64,000 nt of DNA, from assembly GCA_011390955.1 (NCBI GenBank), contig JAABRM010000022.1:1-64000 (forward strand), read 5' to 3'. Within the stretch, counting starts at the first letter, position 1, and each line of letters begins with the position of its first letter. The DNA is from Oscillatoriales cyanobacterium. Lineage in GTDB: Bacteria; Cyanobacteriota; Cyanobacteriia; Cyanobacteriales; Laspinemataceae. This document shows, piece after piece, positions 44,742 to 52,334 of this stretch. A program made the translations under genes and the position numbers. Under the pieces are notes generated by a model. It did no database searches. It worked only from the letters and a program-made list of their open reading frames with translations, and was not told where the DNA came from.

Positions 44742-45344
44742 CTATTCTGACTCTGGATCTACAGCACTAATAACTCCAAAAACTACAACCACCGCCACTA
44801 ATGTAGCTATTGGATTATGGCTAATTATCGCTGTAATTACTCCCGCAATAACCGTCAGCAATACCTGAATTAACTTAGCATTTTTCAGATACTTCCTCAG
44901 AGCCTCTATTTTATTCTCCGTAATCGTTAACTCGGCTTTCATTACCCTTAAATTATCGGCGTTTTTTTCAATTCCTCCGCGAGCAAATTCGGGCATTTGC
45001 CGATTGACTACTTGGGTTAAAGATTTTTGAGCCTGATGTTTTTTTTGCGAATCAGTCACCAGTTTCTCTAGAGTAAAGTAATAGCGCTCTAGTGCCAATT
45101 TATCTGTTTCTATTGTCAATGATTTATCAATTTTTATGTTCAACCCATATTTCGCTAAATTTTGCTGAATTATTTCGGCATCTTTTCGGTCAATATTGTT
45201 GAGGATGAGAGAATTAGCTGGGGAATTTAAAAGATTTCTAGCCTCTCTTAGGTTCAGTCCCAAAATGCGGGCTAGAGTCTTAGCGACTAAGATTTCCTTG
45301 TCTTCAGAGAATTCCGTCAAGGTTACATAACATTCATCAGCCAT
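44742..45344 (-). CDS. Membrane protein with ribosomal L7/L12 C-terminal-like domain
   Basis: 200 aa. Residues about 1-72 (VTLTEFSEDKEILVAKTLAR, LNLREARNLLNSPANSLILN, IIQQNLAKYGLNIKI) have the alternating helix-strand pattern and alpha-beta layout of the L7/L12 C-terminal/ClpS-like fold. A helical middle (about 80-155) precedes two closely spaced hydrophobic segments (about 158-176 and 178-193). Upstream of the ATPase gene by 71 bp, so probably co-transcribed. It could be the membrane recruiter that the ATPase lacks; that is inference. Confidence 0.7.
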   Translation of the reverse strand: MADECYVTLTEFSEDKEILVAKTLARILGLNLREARNLLNSPANSLILNNIDRKDAEIIQQNLAKYGLNIKIDKSLTIETDKLALERYYFTLEKLVTDSQKKHQAQKSLTQVVNRQMPEFARGGIEKNADNLRVMKAELTITENKIEALRKYLKNAKLIQVLLTVIAGVITAIISHNPIATLVAVVVVFGVISAVDPESE

Positions 45345-45654
45345 TGTGCCTACCTAGTTGACTTTTCCTAGAGTTCTTGTTATGCTTACGTTTAAAAGTT
45401 TTAAGCTACTTTTGCGAATTAATTATCAAAGAATAATTTTATTGTTATTTTAAAATAAATCGATCGTCTTGCCAACTGTCAGCGAAAAAATGTAATAAAT
45501 TGTTACAATTAAAACTCAGAAACCGGGTTTCTTTTGGTTTAAGAAATAGCAGGATTCCCCCCCGCGAAAGCGGATCCCTACCGGGATCCGCTTTGCGCGA
45601 TCGCCTCCCAGGAATTATAAACCCGGTTTCTTGTTTCCCAAAATAAACTTTTCA
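45345..45654. repeat. Spacer with two repeat-derived hairpins
   Basis: AAAGCGGATCCC (45567-45578) and GGGATCCGCTTT (45583-45594) form a 12-bp stem with a 4-nt loop. AAACCGGGTTTCT (45522-45534) and AAACCCGGTTTCT (about 45619-45631) are the ends of a copy of the ~70-bp element. No gene. The kinase-L7/L12-like gap could therefore contain a terminator plus a new promoter. Confidence 0.6.
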
Positions 45655-46842
45655 TTAAAGCATACTCAAAAGGGCGATCGCGCCGAGCCAAATTGCCATA
45701 GATACGGGAATCCCAAACAGAATACCGGCGATCGTCCAGCCCCGTTGGTGTGCTTTAAATTGTTCAATACTGCGCCATTTGCGACTTTTCCAAGCCCATT
45801 CATTGCCCTTATATCCGAGGATTGGCCCCATAAACATTCCGATATATGGAGCCCAGGATAAAAGTCCAATCCAGGTTTGATTGGTCAATGGCCAAAATTG
45901 GGGAAACAAAAAAGCACCCCAATTCCAACCTTTAATTTCATCGGGCACTGGAACCGAGGAATCAAATAAACCTCCTTCTCCCGAATTATTGACAAAATTA
46001 CTGGCAACTTTCCCGGTATTTTCTTTATTTAAAATAATGCCAGATTCCAGCATATTTTTCGCTTCCCGCGCCGAGGTGGGGCGTTTTTCTACGGATGGTT
46101 CTGTCAGCATTTCTAGCCACTGCAAAAAGCTGGGACTAGCATTAACTAAATGACGAAATTGAATATGGGCATCATATTGGGGTAAATCTGCGGGTGAAGT
46201 GCCACTGAGTAAATTAATTAAAGTGGCAGCGAGGGCATAAAGGTCAGAAGCGGGGACAGTTCTGCCGCCATATTGTTCCATTGGGGCATAACCGAATGTG
46301 CCCACGACGGTGAAAGTCGATCCGATCGCTGGGGATGAATCTTGCACCGAACCAAAATCAATTAAATAAAGGCAACCTTTGTTATCTAAAATTAAGTTAC
46401 TGGGTTTAATATCCCGGTGTAAAACTTGGGGATTCAGTTCGTGCAGATAAATCAGGATATTTAATGCTTGTTTAGCGAGTTCCCGCACTTCTGATTCAGT
46501 AAATCGTTTCTCTTCAATTTGTAACTGTTTGAGAGATTTGCCCGGAATATATTGCTGGACTAAGCCAAACCAAAGGGTTTGGTCATCGAGATGAAAATAA
46601 TCATAATATTTGGGAATGCGCGGATAATCTAGTTGTTTTAATATGTTGGCTTCTCGTTCAAATAGTTTCAAGTGTTCCCACTGGACTAGGCCACCAAATG
46701 CTAAGAATTTTATCACCACTAATTGTCGTTCAATTTCCGTGGCTTGCAAATCTTTTGCCAGCCAAGTTTGCCGGACGGGATTATCACTTAACTGCCGTTG
46801 GAGTTGATAACGGTCTTGGATGATTTGAGCGATCGCGAGCAT
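45655..46842 (-). CDS. Ser/Thr protein kinase with C-terminal membrane domain
   Basis: 395 aa. Kinase domain about 1-270 with Lys45 (VVIKFLAFG), HRDIKPSN (142-149), DFG (162-164), GTFGYAPMEQ and SDLYALAATL. The glycine-rich loop is replaced by LSDNPVRQTW (18-27), so ATP binding may be atypical. The C-terminal region (about 305-395: WNWGAFLFPQFWPLTNQTWI and further hydrophobic stretches) is a small multi-span membrane module. First gene of the WXG100/FtsK cluster; EssB of Firmicutes type VII systems is a membrane pseudokinase, a suggestive but unproven parallel. Confidence 0.88.
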   Translation of the reverse strand: MLAIAQIIQDRYQLQRQLSDNPVRQTWLAKDLQATEIERQLVVIKFLAFGGLVQWEHLKLFEREANILKQLDYPRIPKYYDYFHLDDQTLWFGLVQQYIPGKSLKQLQIEEKRFTESEVRELAKQALNILIYLHELNPQVLHRDIKPSNLILDNKGCLYLIDFGSVQDSSPAIGSTFTVVGTFGYAPMEQYGGRTVPASDLYALAATLINLLSGTSPADLPQYDAHIQFRHLVNASPSFLQWLEMLTEPSVEKRPTSAREAKNMLESGIILNKENTGKVASNFVNNSGEGGLFDSSVPVPDEIKGWNWGAFLFPQFWPLTNQTWIGLLSWAPYIGMFMGPILGYKGNEWAWKSRKWRSIEQFKAHQRGWTIAGILFGIPVSMAIWLGAIALLSML

Positions 46843-46985
46843 GGCGTTTGCTTCCCTGTAAACCCATTTCTTCTAATTTAACCTTAAAATTTTGATTAGG
46901 GTAATCATGTTACGGTTTTTAAAGAAAATTTATATTTTTTAGGCTGGAAAAAAGCCTAGATATAGATTAAGATATATGTAAATAA

Positions 46986-47006
46986 GGACACGGCATTGCC
47001 GTGTCC
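46986..47006. repeat. Palindromic repeat GGACACGGCATTGCCGTGTCC
   Basis: A perfect hairpin with ten-base arms around a central T, a common cyanobacterial spacer repeat. Found downstream of the 83-aa membrane protein gene, where it may act as terminator. Confidence 0.65.
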
Positions 47007-47035
47007 CTACAGGGGATATTGTGACTGAACTGGTG

Positions 47036-47287
47036 TTATTTGGCGGTGGAAGAACTAAGCCGTTTAGAAATCCAGTTAATGATGCCGGTGACAATGGCAC
47101 CGGCCATGAGAATGCCGATCGCGGGAGTAAAAACCGGATCCCAAAGGCTATACCAAAGGTCAAAACCTAGGGGGACGCCAATGGAACGACCGACGAGAGC
47201 GATCGCAAACCAAAAAAAGCTCAACAGGACGAAAAATACATCGGCCATTAAGACGATATTTAACCAATTCAAAAGCTTATCTTTCAT
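47036..47287 (-). CDS. Small membrane protein, conserved cyanobacterial type
   Basis: 83 aa with two hydrophobic helices (WLNIVLMADVFFVLLSFFWF, about 8-34, and PAIGILMAGAIVTGIINWI, about 55-73). Function unknown. Upstream region has no Shine-Dalgarno that I can pick. It may belong with the next small membrane protein on the same strand. Confidence 0.7.
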   Translation of the reverse strand: MKDKLLNWLNIVLMADVFFVLLSFFWFAIALVGRSIGVPLGFDLWYSLWDPVFTPAIGILMAGAIVTGIINWISKRLSSSTAK

Positions 47288-47442
47288 AGCTAGGTAAAAT
47301 TTGTGATTTCCATGACTGATTGATTTAAAGAATGCCGCTAGGCAGATTTCTGGCTGATTTTCCTGAATGGTTGAAGTCTAGAAAATTGAGCATTTCTAAA
47401 ATTCAACCATTCACAAAATCAACCATCATTCAGCATTTTCGG

Positions 47443-47844
47443 TTAATCGGCATTGACCGAAGATTGTACCGAACGGAAAGGAAATGTTATGGCAAAATGA
47501 TTGCCTAACAATTTCAACCAATGCCAAATTTGCAGTAAGAGTCCGCTGAGACTGGCCGGATGTGCGATCGCCCAACCATTAATGATTAAACAAACGCAGG
47601 CCAAAAACAGCAAAATAAAGGTGGGCGCCATCACGACCCCAACGGCAAACCAGGTAAAAACGTGAAACACCATCGTTAAGGCATACAAGCTGGCAGCGGT
47701 GACGAGGATCGGCACCCGGGAACGAAACCGAGGCCAAGGGGTAAAAATCATGGTTTGCAAGGTGGCCAGCAGGTTCGCGGGCACCAGAAAGCCACAAATG
47801 GCAAGGCAATGAGTATGGGAAAAGGCAAAAATCGAGTCAATCAT
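47443..47844 (-). CDS. Small integral membrane protein
   Basis: 133 aa with about three membrane helices (about 8-30, 45-66, 70-92) and a basic loop (WPRFRSRVPI) between. I do not recognise the family with certainty; conserved proteins of this type are found in cyanobacteria. Same strand as the 83-aa membrane gene, 155 bp upstream of it. Confidence 0.65.
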   Translation of the reverse strand: MIDSIFAFSHTHCLAICGFLVPANLLATLQTMIFTPWPRFRSRVPILVTAASLYALTMVFHVFTWFAVGVVMAPTFILLFLACVCLIINGWAIAHPASLSGLLLQIWHWLKLLGNHFAITFPFRSVQSSVNAD

Positions 47845-47987
47845 TAATTTAAGTTAAAAAAACATCAGCAAAAAATTTGAGCCAAAAAACGGGTGTATTT
47901 TTGAGAAAACATCAGCCCGGAGACTCCTGGCATCCGGGTCAGGCATTCAAAGCGATAGCCTTTTAACCTTAGCATCCGAAGACTCAG

Positions 47988-48044
47988 CAATGGGACTAAG
48001 CAATGGGACTAAGCAATGGGACTAAGCAATGGGACTAAGCAATG
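47988..48044. repeat. 13-bp tandem repeat GCAATGGGACTAA
   Basis: Four copies in a row, then a partial. The rest of 47845-48129 shows a SELF-complementary AGCGATTCC-type repeat near 48055-48090 and no gene. Confidence 0.75.
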
Positions 48045-48129
48045 GGCGCAAGCAGGCGATTCCGCGAGAGCGGACGCCAAAGCGAATCGCTATGAGATGA
48101 TAATAAGTAAGATTATCTAAAAGAGTCTC

Positions 48130-48237
48130 ATGGAAATCACTGAACTAGAAAACTGGATTGCGGGTGGATTGGCGATCGCGCTGTTCCTGGGTGGAATGCT
48201 GATGATGTTTACCACCGTGTTTACGAGTAAAAAATAA
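48130..48237 (+). CDS. 35-aa single-span membrane protein
   Basis: Acidic N-terminus (MEITELENWI), one hydrophobic helix (AGGLAIALFLGGMLMMFTTV) and a basic end (TSKK), the size and topology of small photosynthetic or respiratory complex subunits in cyanobacteria. I cannot match it to a named Psb/Psa/Pet/Ndh subunit. A 13-bp inverted repeat follows immediately, consistent with a short separate transcript. Confidence 0.55.
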   Translation: MEITELENWIAGGLAIALFLGGMLMMFTTVFTSKK

Positions 48238-48251
48238 ACATCATGCAACTT

Positions 48252-48302
48252 CCGTCTAGTCTGGGGTCTGGGAAAATCCCCCGTTACCTCCAGACTAGAC
48301 GG
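48252..48302 (+). terminator. 13-bp inverted repeat after the 35-aa gene
   Basis: CCGTCTAGTCTGG (48252-48264) and CCAGACTAGACGG (48290-48302), with a second GGG/CCC pairing in the loop. Located 14 bp after the stop codon. Confidence 0.6.
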
Positions 48303-48426
48303 CCAAACCCCGATCTCAAACCACAAACATTTAAAAAACTCACCTAAAAATTCCCATAACTAGGCGATCGCCTGGAAATAGATTCGGTATGATCGGGGAG
48401 TCTAAAATAGCTGTTCTCTTCACACA

Positions 48427-49152
48427 ATGCAAACAACTCAGTCGATCCCTAAATTCCTTGCTACTGGCTTCCTGTCGGTTGCGATCCTGTCCTCAACTCC
48501 CTTCATGGCAGAAGCTAAAGACGAATCCCGTTTAGCTTGGCTATTTGAAGCGCAATGCGTCAGCGAAAGCCCTGGACGCTGGCGAAGGGAAGTAGAAGAT
48601 GTTTCCGTCGGTAGAGAAGTTTATCGATCGCTCATGTTTATGGGGCCGGGGAGCCAATTAGCATCCCTGGCCTGTAGAATCCGCCAACGTGAAGATACTG
48701 AAACATCCAACAAAAAAAATTTCCAAAGTCTGAAACTCGAATTTGGAATGCGCGATCGACATAGTGCCAGTCCTGCCAATCAAGTAATTGTCTATTTAGA
48801 TGGCGAACAAGCTTCCGTCAGTACGGTGTCATCGGGAGAAAGAGTGGTTTTAGCCCTTGATGTCAGCAATATTAGTAATATCGCAATTGAAACTATTTGT
48901 TCTAGCAAAATTCAATACTGCGATCGGGTTTATTTCTTCGACGCATCCCTCAGTTCTGACGTAGTTACGCCGACGGAAACCCCCAGTTCGGAAACCAGAA
49001 AACTGGATAAATTTCCTCCTAGTGAAGAAATCACCGAAATAGAATCACCCGAAACAGAATCGACGGAAACAAACATCATGCCATCTGAGACTGAAATGGA
49101 ACCGCCAGCCACTTTGCCATCTAACATTGAGACTTTGCCTTCGATCGATTAA
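48427..49152 (+). CDS. Secreted hypothetical protein
   Basis: 241 aa. Signal peptide (about 1-30, FLATGFLSVAILSSTPFMAE followed by AKDE). A globular middle (about 35-175) has four Cys (QCVSE, LACRI, ETICS, IQYCDRV) that could form disulfides, and the tail (about 185-241) is rich in Thr, Glu, Ser and Pro, probably disordered. No family recognised; weak resemblance to carbohydrate-binding NPCBM-type sandwiches is not enough for a call. Confidence 0.65.
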   Translation: MQTTQSIPKFLATGFLSVAILSSTPFMAEAKDESRLAWLFEAQCVSESPGRWRREVEDVSVGREVYRSLMFMGPGSQLASLACRIRQREDTETSNKKNFQSLKLEFGMRDRHSASPANQVIVYLDGEQASVSTVSSGERVVLALDVSNISNIAIETICSSKIQYCDRVYFFDASLSSDVVTPTETPSSETRKLDKFPPSEEITEIESPETESTETNIMPSETEMEPPATLPSNIETLPSID

Positions 49153-49163
49153 GCAACTAAGAG

Positions 49164-49321
49164 GTAGGGTGGGCAAAACTAAAATGTTAGTCTAGAGGTT
49201 CCCTCGTCATTTACATTTGCCCACCCTACAAGCCTACTTTTGCGGTATTCTAGGGGTAGGGTGGGCAAAATTAAAATGTTAGTCTAGTGGCTCCCTAGTC
49301 ATTTCCATTTGCCCACCCTAC
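49164..49321. repeat. Two further 66-bp elements, opposite orientation
   Basis: Copies at 49164-49229 and 49256-49321 with ends GTAGGGTGGGCAAA/TTTGCCCACCCTAC, 92 bp apart. The reverse complement matches the copies at 36640-36807, including GGAAATGAC and ATTTTAATTTTGCCC. Length is exactly 66 bp in all four. Confidence 0.85.
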
Positions 49322-49354
49322 AAGCCTTTATGAAAGTTATGAGACTCCTGACCG

Positions 49355-49735
49355 ATGAAACCTAAATTTAAAAATTCCTTGGCATGGCAGCAAGCCGAAT
49401 TATTAATGCAGCCTTGCCTGATTCGTTTACTGGATAATATCCGTAAATATCTAGAAGCTTCTTCATGGGAAGGCACTTATGAAAATGTGCAAACCCCAGT
49501 CCCAGGTTATATTTTATGTTTGAAGCTAGGGGACAATCAGGTGAGGTTTGATCTGTGGGAACTCTGCTATCAAATCTGTTTTATCAATTACAAACAAACC
49601 CATGCGGAGGCGGAAACCCAAGAAGTAGAAATTGACACCAGTTTAATTGATGAAACCGGAGATGTTGACTGGAACGAATTAGAAAAAAAAGCCAAAAAAA
49701 TAGTTGGAAAAATGTTTGCTAATTTACCCATTTAA
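49355..49735 (+). CDS. Conserved hypothetical protein (cyanobacterial)
   Basis: 126 aa. SLAWQQAELLMQPCLIRLLD then SSWEGTYENVQTPVPGYILC and DLWELCYQICFINY define the body; the acidic linker ends in DWNELEKKAKKIVGKMFANL. I do not know a function. Start ATG 49355 gives a plausible N-terminus. 88 bp before the ygfZ gene on the same strand. Confidence 0.7.
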   Translation: MKPKFKNSLAWQQAELLMQPCLIRLLDNIRKYLEASSWEGTYENVQTPVPGYILCLKLGDNQVRFDLWELCYQICFINYKQTHAEAETQEVEIDTSLIDETGDVDWNELEKKAKKIVGKMFANLPI

Positions 49736-49823
49736 TTTTTTTAAATTAAACAAATTAAAGGGAACAAGAAGGGAACAAGCCTAATTTGTTAAGCATAAAA
49801 TTAACGCGAGAAATTAACCAGAA

Positions 49824-50885
49824 ATGAATCCAGAATTACTAGCAATTCAAAAGTCATCCGGGGCGATTTTTGACGATTCTCAACCCAGCGAAAAAATCGC
49901 GATTTCTTTTGGCAATGATGCCACCGCTTTGACCGCAGCTACAGCAGGGGTTGCCCTGTGCGATCGCAGTCATTGGGGACTAATTCAACTTTCAGGGGGC
50001 GATCGCCTGCGGTTTTTACACAACCAAAGCACCAACAACATTCAAATGCTCAAACCCGGTCAAAGTTGTGACACCGTATTCGTCACCTCCACCGCCCGAA
50101 CCATTGACCTAGCCACGGTTTACGTTACCGAAGATAAACTATTAGTTTTGGTTTCCCCCAACCAGCGGCAAAAACTGATGCAATTGCTCGATCGCTATAT
50201 TTTTCCAGCGGATAAAGTCGAACTAGAAGACCTCAGCGACGCCACCGCCATCTTCAGCTTAATTGGACCAAAAAGTCCCGAACTTTTAAAACAGCTTGGA
50301 GTTAAAAATTTAAGCTTCTCTGAGCAAACAAAGCATCAAATTATAGACCTAAATGGCCACCAATTACGCATTGCCGAAGGCAGTGGTTTAGTCACCCCAG
50401 GCTACACCTTAATCATGCCCAATGATGCAGCGGCAACGGTTTGGCAAACTCTCACCAATGGCGGGGCGGTTCCTTTGGGAGAAAATTGCTGGGAACAGTT
50501 AAGAATTGAACAAGGACGCCCCGCCCCTGATTATGAACTCACCGAAGATTATAATCCCTTAGAAGCCGGATTATGGCACACTCTTTCCTTTGATAAAGGC
50601 TGTTACATTGGTCAAGAAACAATTGCCCGGTTAAACACCTACAAAGGAGTCAAACAGCAACTTTGGGGAGTACAACTCACTGCCCCCGTAGAACCGGGAA
50701 CTGCGGTCATGGTTGGGGAAGACAAAGTTGGGATAGTCACCAGTTATACTAACAGCAACACCGGGCTATTTGCCTTAGCTTATATCCGCACTAAAGCTGG
50801 GGGTTTGGGCTTAAAAGTCCAAGTGGGAAATGTTGCCGGTGAAGTGGTGGATGTACCATTTTTAACTCGCGGTTATTTAGCATAA
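49824..50885 (+). CDS. ygfZ: Folate-binding protein YgfZ (GcvT family)
   Basis: 353 aa tetrahydrofolate-dependent protein that supports iron-sulfur cluster enzymes under oxidative stress. GcvT-like core with QLSGGDRLRFLHNQSTNNIQ at the N-terminus and the YgfZ signature KGCYIGQE (258-265), with the essential Cys, followed by TIARLNTYKGVKQQLWG. Length is normal. The Arg of RPAPDYELTEDYNPLEAG is typical. Confidence 0.92.
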   Translation: MNPELLAIQKSSGAIFDDSQPSEKIAISFGNDATALTAATAGVALCDRSHWGLIQLSGGDRLRFLHNQSTNNIQMLKPGQSCDTVFVTSTARTIDLATVYVTEDKLLVLVSPNQRQKLMQLLDRYIFPADKVELEDLSDATAIFSLIGPKSPELLKQLGVKNLSFSEQTKHQIIDLNGHQLRIAEGSGLVTPGYTLIMPNDAAATVWQTLTNGGAVPLGENCWEQLRIEQGRPAPDYELTEDYNPLEAGLWHTLSFDKGCYIGQETIARLNTYKGVKQQLWGVQLTAPVEPGTAVMVGEDKVGIVTSYTNSNTGLFALAYIRTKAGGLGLKVQVGNVAGEVVDVPFLTRGYLA

Positions 50886-50981
50886 TTGGAAAAAATTAGC
50901 ATTTTTGACCGTTATGCTAACGCCTAAATACTTGATATCAAGTCCGTTCGATCGGTTACAAAAACAATCGTCTATCGTTAA

Positions 50982-51010
50982 GATGGATTCCCGCTTTCGC
51001 GGGAATGACA
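50982..51010. repeat. Single ATTCCCGC...GCGGGAAT hairpin
   Basis: GGATTCCCGCTTTCGCGGGAATGACAG-type unit, the same as the 33-bp array monomer. In the spacer between ygfZ and the wecG-like gene, which is otherwise empty. Confidence 0.7.
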
Positions 51011-51081
51011 GCACTTTGTAGCTAATCAGAGAATACACGGACTTGGTATGACTTAATTACCACCTTAAACTCAATAACAAA

Positions 51082-51903
51082 ATGACCAGCAATCAACTTT
51101 CTTTAACCCCGCCTAAGAAAACCAGCGTCTTAGGCATCGGCGTAAGTCGGACTAACTACTACGACTGTACGGAATTTATTATTAAATCGGCTAAACTCCG
51201 CCAGTCTTGCACCGTGGCTCCCACCCCGGTACATGGGATTATGACTGGTTACTTAGATCCCAAGGGTCATGGCGATCGCCTCAATCAATTTACCCTGGTT
51301 GTTCCTGACGGTCAGCCAGTCCGTTGGGCGATGAATTTATTCCGCCAACCTGATGAAACTCCTCTAAAAGATCGAGTTTATGGCCCAACATTAATGCTGC
51401 ATCTTTGCGCCTCAGCAGCCAATGAAAATATGGGGATTTTTCTCTATGGTTCCAGTACCGAAGTCTTAGGTCAGTTGGCGCAAAATCTCAAAGAAAAATT
51501 CCCAAACTTAACTATCGCTGGCGCCATTTCTCCACCATTTCGCCCACTAACTCCTGAAGAGGACGCCGAATACACGCAAAAAATTCGTGAATCTGGCGCC
51601 GGGATTGTGTTTATTGGTTTGGGTTGCCCCAGACAAGAGGCTTGGGCATTCAAACATTCTCAGCAGTTAAACTGCGCTTTGGTTTGTGTCGGGGCTGCTT
51701 TTGATTTTCATGCGGGCAATATTCCCCAAGCACCTCCGTGGATGCAAAAAGCTGGCTTAGAGTGGTTATTTCGCTTGCGGCAAGAACCCATTCGTCTTTG
51801 GCAACGTTATGTATTTTTAAATCCCCTCTATTTAATTCTGTTGTTTCTTCAGTTAATCAAGTTACTTCCACTTTCAGCCCCTTTGAAAAAGAAATTTTCT
51901 TAG
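51082..51903 (+). CDS. WecG/TagA/CpsF-family glycosyltransferase
   Basis: 273 aa. GT26 family enzymes transfer N-acetyl-mannosaminuronate-type sugars in surface polysaccharide synthesis. Motifs: VLGIGVSRTNYYDCTEFIIK at the N-terminus, VVPDGQPVRWAMNL, VYGPTLMLHLC, GIVFIGLGCPRQEAW, and VGAAFDFHAGNIPQAPPWMQ. The hydrophobic C-terminal segment (YLILLFLQLIKLLPL) may anchor it to the membrane. Isolated from the convergent glycosyltransferase genes that follow on the other strand. Confidence 0.9.
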   Translation: MTSNQLSLTPPKKTSVLGIGVSRTNYYDCTEFIIKSAKLRQSCTVAPTPVHGIMTGYLDPKGHGDRLNQFTLVVPDGQPVRWAMNLFRQPDETPLKDRVYGPTLMLHLCASAANENMGIFLYGSSTEVLGQLAQNLKEKFPNLTIAGAISPPFRPLTPEEDAEYTQKIRESGAGIVFIGLGCPRQEAWAFKHSQQLNCALVCVGAAFDFHAGNIPQAPPWMQKAGLEWLFRLRQEPIRLWQRYVFLNPLYLILLFLQLIKLLPLSAPLKKKFS

Positions 51904-52334
51904 GTGGATGATTTCCTGAAAGCTACTACCGTTTTCCCTATTTTTTCACTAAATTATGTCCTAAAATCAATCGGATGAGGGTGGGCAAAGCCCACCAATC
52001 CTTCTAGATCGTTTCTAATTTATATAGTCATTTCAATTAAAAATGAGAATGTTTTTTTTGGTTCAACCCCGAAGACAGCCCTCACGATGGCGGGCCCCTC
52101 TCCCTACTTGGGAGAGGGGAGATGAGCAGACAAAAAGTGGCCTCCGTCTCCCCTTTCTCCCCCCCTGGGAGAAAGGGGTTGGGGGATAGAGGGCATCAAG
52201 AGAGTGTCTCATTGTTATTTGAATTGACTATACTAATTGCAAAAATTATTGCTACAATTGCGAGGTTAGTTCGGGCGCAAGCATTGCGCCCCTACTGTTG
52301 CATTTTTAATTTAAAACGGTATTTTCTTAGAAAA
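51904..52334. repeat. Spacer with several hairpins
   Basis: Between the convergent wecG-like and GT4 genes. GGTGGGC-AAA-GCCCACC near 51980; CCCCTCTCCC/GGGAGAGGGG (52095-52104/52110-52119); CCCCTTTCTCCC/GGGAGAAAGGGG (52150-52161/52167-52178); GGGCGCAA/TTGCGCCC (52273-52280/52284-52291) within the ~75-bp dispersed repeat at 52240-52306. Any can stop transcription. No gene. Confidence 0.65.
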
